Under the pieces are notes generated by a model, which saw only the letters and a list, made by a program, of their open reading frames with translations, was not told the DNA's origin and searched no databases. 8,120 nt of DNA from Helicobacteraceae bacterium (lineage in GTDB: Bacteria > Campylobacterota > Campylobacteria > Campylobacterales > Sulfurimonadaceae). Numbering within the stretch: position 1 is the stretch's first letter; every line of letters begins with the position of its first letter. Below, one piece after another: positions 5,853-8,120 of this stretch. The translations under genes and the position numbers were made by a program. Where the stretch lies: the NCBI GenBank assembly GCA_027084065.1, contig JALWLR010000012.1:1-8120 (forward strand), in the 5' to 3' direction.

Positions 5853-8120
5853 GATAGAAACTCCGGCTTGAATTTAATGTTTCTTTGTACGACACTTGAG
5901 AGATAGTCGGCAGAGTATGGTTTCGTGATGTATTCGACCATACCGCTCTCGACTCCTCGCATTCTGTCGGATTTACTCGTTCTTGACGTAACCGCGATAA
6001 GCGGTAGATTTTTGTAACGGTTGTACTTTTTGATCTCGCTGGCAAGTGTGTAACCGTCCATACGCGGCATCTCTATATCTATAAGCATTGCATCGAACAT
6101 CTCATCGGAATCTTTGAGTTTGTTCAAAGCATCCATACCGTCACTTGCTTCGACTATCGTTATGCCAAGAGGCTCCAGTGCCTTTTTCATAATCATTCTG
6201 TCGGTTTTCGAATCATCGACAATCATCACTCTATAGTCACTTGGCGAATTCTTCTCTGTTGTTTTCGCACTTCCGGCACTTTCTGTAGAAATGGTCGATT
6301 TGACATTTTTGGCAATATCCATCAAAGCTACAACATCAACAATAAGTGTCACACCACCATCTCCACGGATAGTAGCTCCTGCAATGCCCTGAATACCTTT
6401 GAGATACTCTCCCAAAGATTTAATAACTATCTCCTCTTGCCCAATGAGTGAATCGACAATGAGTCCGAGCTTGCTTGCACCAAGACCAAGTACGACGACA
6501 TACGCATGATCACCATTGTCCATAATTCGCTCAACTTCGAAAATATCGCCAATGTGCACAAGACTGAGAACCTCATCTCGCAGACGCATAACCGACTTGT
6601 TCTCTACAGTGTAAATCTCCTCTGTAGATATACGTACAGTCTCCAAAACGGATGCAAGAGGAATAGCGTAGTTCTCCTCCTGTACACCGACAAGCAGTGC
6701 TTGAATAATAGCAAGTGTGAGTGGAATTTTCAGCTTGATCGTCGTTCCTTTGCCAAGCTCACTGTCAATTTCGATAATCCCATTTAGTTTTTCAATGTTT
6801 GTCTTAACGACATCCATTCCAACCCCACGACCACTCACATTCGTAACCTGAGCGGCAGTGGAGAATCCCGGTTTGAAAATGAGTGCATATGCCTCTTTGT
6901 CACTCATAGTCTGTGCTTCTTTTTCAGTAATGAGTCCCTTTTCAAGTGCTTTTTGTTTCAACTTTTCGGGATCAAGACCGCGTCCGTCATCACTGATTTG
7001 AATGACGATATGGTTTCCTTCATTGTAGGCTTTGAGCTGAATAATCCCTGTTTCTGGTTTTCCTTTTGCTATACGCTCTTCAGGCGGCTCGATACCATGG
7101 TCACAAGAGTTACGGATGATATGCACAAGAGGATCGCCTATCTCTTCTACGATGGATTTATCAAGCTCGGTATCCTCTCCTTCGATGATGAGTTCGATCT
7201 TTTTATTCAACTCCCGGCTCAAGTCGCGAATCATACGTGGAAATTTATTAAAAACTTTTCCTACCGGTAGCATCCTTGTTTTCATAACTGCAATTTGTAA
7301 GTCAGTCGTAACAATGGAGACGATGGAGACAACCTGTGTAAGCTCTTCTAAAAACTCCTCTCCCTCATAACGCTCTTCCACATCGCTGTTTATCTTGATC
7401 AGGCGGTTTTTTGCCAGTACGAGCTCTCCAATAAGGTTCATCAAATGATCTAGTCTTTTGACATCTACCCGGATAGTCTGCTCAACCGTTGCCGGTGACT
7501 TTTTTGCCGGAGTATTTTGCGATGCGTTTGAAGCCGGTTTTTCCTGCTCTTTTGTCGGCTCTTTTTTTACAGTAGGTGCTGGTGTTGGAGCAGTTTTTTT
7601 CTCTGGCTTTTGCTCCTCTTTCTTCTCTGTGCCTGCAGAACTGCCACCACTGCTTTTTTTCTTTTTGGCTTCACGCTTTTTTCTATCCTCTTCTTGACGT
7701 TTAGCCAAAAGACGCTCGATTTCTGCTTCTATCTCCTCTGGAGAGAGGTTTTCATAGTCTATTTCATCCTCTTCTTCCTCTGCCGACTCTTCTTCTGTAC
7801 TCTTGCTGGGTTCCTCTTCTTGTTGGGTATTTTCTTGTGATGAAGTTGCTTCTTCATTGGAAGATGCCTCCTCCTCTACATCAGCAGCAGCTTCTCCACT
7901 ACTGATACGGTCAAGTTTTTTAACCACTTCAGAGACATCTATCCCCTCATCGCTGCTTGTATCTCGGATCTTTTCTAGCAACGCTTTCATCAAATCCACA
8001 GACTCCAAAATGACATCCATCACTTCTGGAGTGATGCTCAACTCGCCGTGACGCGCTTTGTTGAGTACATCTTCCATATGGTGTGTCAAATGGGTCAAAA
8101 CATCAAAATTCAAAAACGAA
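5849..8120 (-). CDS. cheA: Chemotaxis histidine kinase CheA with C-terminal receiver domain (CheAY), 5' end outside window
   Basis: The core kinase of chemotaxis. 756 residues are visible and the frame runs off position 8120. The TTG at 8113 is an internal leucine (SFLNFDVLTH), not a start; the phospho-accepting His of the HPt domain is expected a few codons beyond the window edge. Numbering from that leucine: end of HPt (1-50); a low-complexity linker (about 72-208), first strongly acidic, then Lys/Pro/Ala-rich; dimerisation helices (about 212-285); HATPase with N-box HIIRNSCDHG (N335), G1 DDGRG (375-379), FKPGFSTA, G2 GRGVGMD (428-434) and G3 GKGTT; CheW-like regulatory domain (about 465-605); and a receiver (626-750) with D633/D634, phospho-acceptor D679 (LIDIEMP), T709 and K731. 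All catalytic residues are present. The CheA-receiver fusion is typical of Campylobacterota and may act as a phosphate sink. No P2 domain is recognisable in the linker. Confidence 0.96.
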   Translation of the reverse strand, partial: SFLNFDVLTHLTHHMEDVLNKARHGELSITPEVMDVILESVDLMKALLEKIRDTSSDEGIDVSEVVKKLDRISSGEAAADVEEEASSNEEATSSQENTQQEEEPSKSTEEESAEEEEDEIDYENLSPEEIEAEIERLLAKRQEEDRKKREAKKKKSSGGSSAGTEKKEEQKPEKKTAPTPAPTVKKEPTKEQEKPASNASQNTPAKKSPATVEQTIRVDVKRLDHLMNLIGELVLAKNRLIKINSDVEERYEGEEFLEELTQVVSIVSIVTTDLQIAVMKTRMLPVGKVFNKFPRMIRDLSRELNKKIELIIEGEDTELDKSIVEEIGDPLVHIIRNSCDHGIEPPEERIAKGKPETGIIQLKAYNEGNHIVIQISDDGRGLDPEKLKQKALEKGLITEKEAQTMSDKEAYALIFKPGFSTAAQVTNVSGRGVGMDVVKTNIEKLNGIIEIDSELGKGTTIKLKIPLTLAIIQALLVGVQEENYAIPLASVLETVRISTEEIYTVENKSVMRLRDEVLSLVHIGDIFEVERIMDNGDHAYVVVLGLGASKLGLIVDSLIGQEEIVIKSLGEYLKGIQGIAGATIRGDGGVTLIVDVVALMDIAKNVKSTISTESAGSAKTTEKNSPSDYRVMIVDDSKTDRMIMKKALEPLGITIVEASDGMDALNKLKDSDEMFDAMLIDIEMPRMDGYTLASEIKKYNRYKNLPLIAVTSRTSKSDRMRGVESGMVEYITKPYSADYLSSVVQRNIKFKPEFLS

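Noticed and set aside
7458..8051. Several plus-strand open frames rich in Ser/Phe/Leu opposite the CheAY linker
   Set aside because: They are a by-product of the low-complexity Glu/Lys/Ser codons on the minus strand and have no start signals.
8111..8113. TTG as the start codon of CheAY
   Set aside because: The preceding codons in the window (TCG, TTT) continue the HPt helix sequence (SFLNFDVLTH), so the leucine is internal and the gene is simply cut by the window edge.

Overview
The window looks like a piece of an AT-rich Campylobacterota (Epsilonproteobacteria) chromosome, probably a free-living Sulfurimonas/Sulfuricurvum-type organism rather than a host-associated one; the genus is inference. 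The main clues are a CheA histidine kinase with a C-terminal receiver domain (CheAY) directly followed by cheW, an MlaE-type permease carrying its STAS domain as an N-terminal fusion, and very compact gene spacing.

Layout: positions 8120 down to 649 hold seven minus-strand genes in one tight array: cheAY (its 5' end lies beyond the window), cheW, mlaE (STAS fused), mlaF, mlaD, an ABC-transport auxiliary lipoprotein, and pepP. Junctions are 4-base ATGA overlaps (cheAY/cheW and mlaD/lipoprotein), a 13-base overlap (lipoprotein/pepP), or gaps of 1, 2 and 7 bases, so a single polycistronic transcript with translational coupling is likely. At the left end a 149-residue plus-strand gene of unknown function (221-670) runs convergently into the 3' end of pepP with a 22-base overlap. 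Divergent from it, positions 150-1 hold the N-terminus of a membrane sensor, probably a chemoreceptor-type protein.

How the genes work together: CheAY and CheW form the core of the chemoreceptor array, where the kinase autophosphorylates and CheW couples it to receptors. MlaE/MlaF/MlaD and the lipoprotein form an inner-membrane ABC lipid transporter with a periplasmic MCE (lipid-binding) component and an outer-membrane-directed lipoprotein. PepP is a cytosolic Xaa-Pro aminopeptidase whose presence at the end of the run is probably just operon packing.

The only real intergenic sequence is the 70-base divergent region 151-220. It is dense: a perfect 8-base inverted repeat, a good sigma-54-type promoter match facing the sensor gene, and an extended -10 promoter facing the unknown gene, with the elements overlapping. 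No RNA genes, insertion sequences, CRISPR arrays or convincing intrinsic terminators were seen. Most of the window is conserved core biology; the most interesting points are the overlapping regulatory signals at 162-200, the unknown 149-residue protein, and the physical linkage of chemotaxis and lipid-transport genes.
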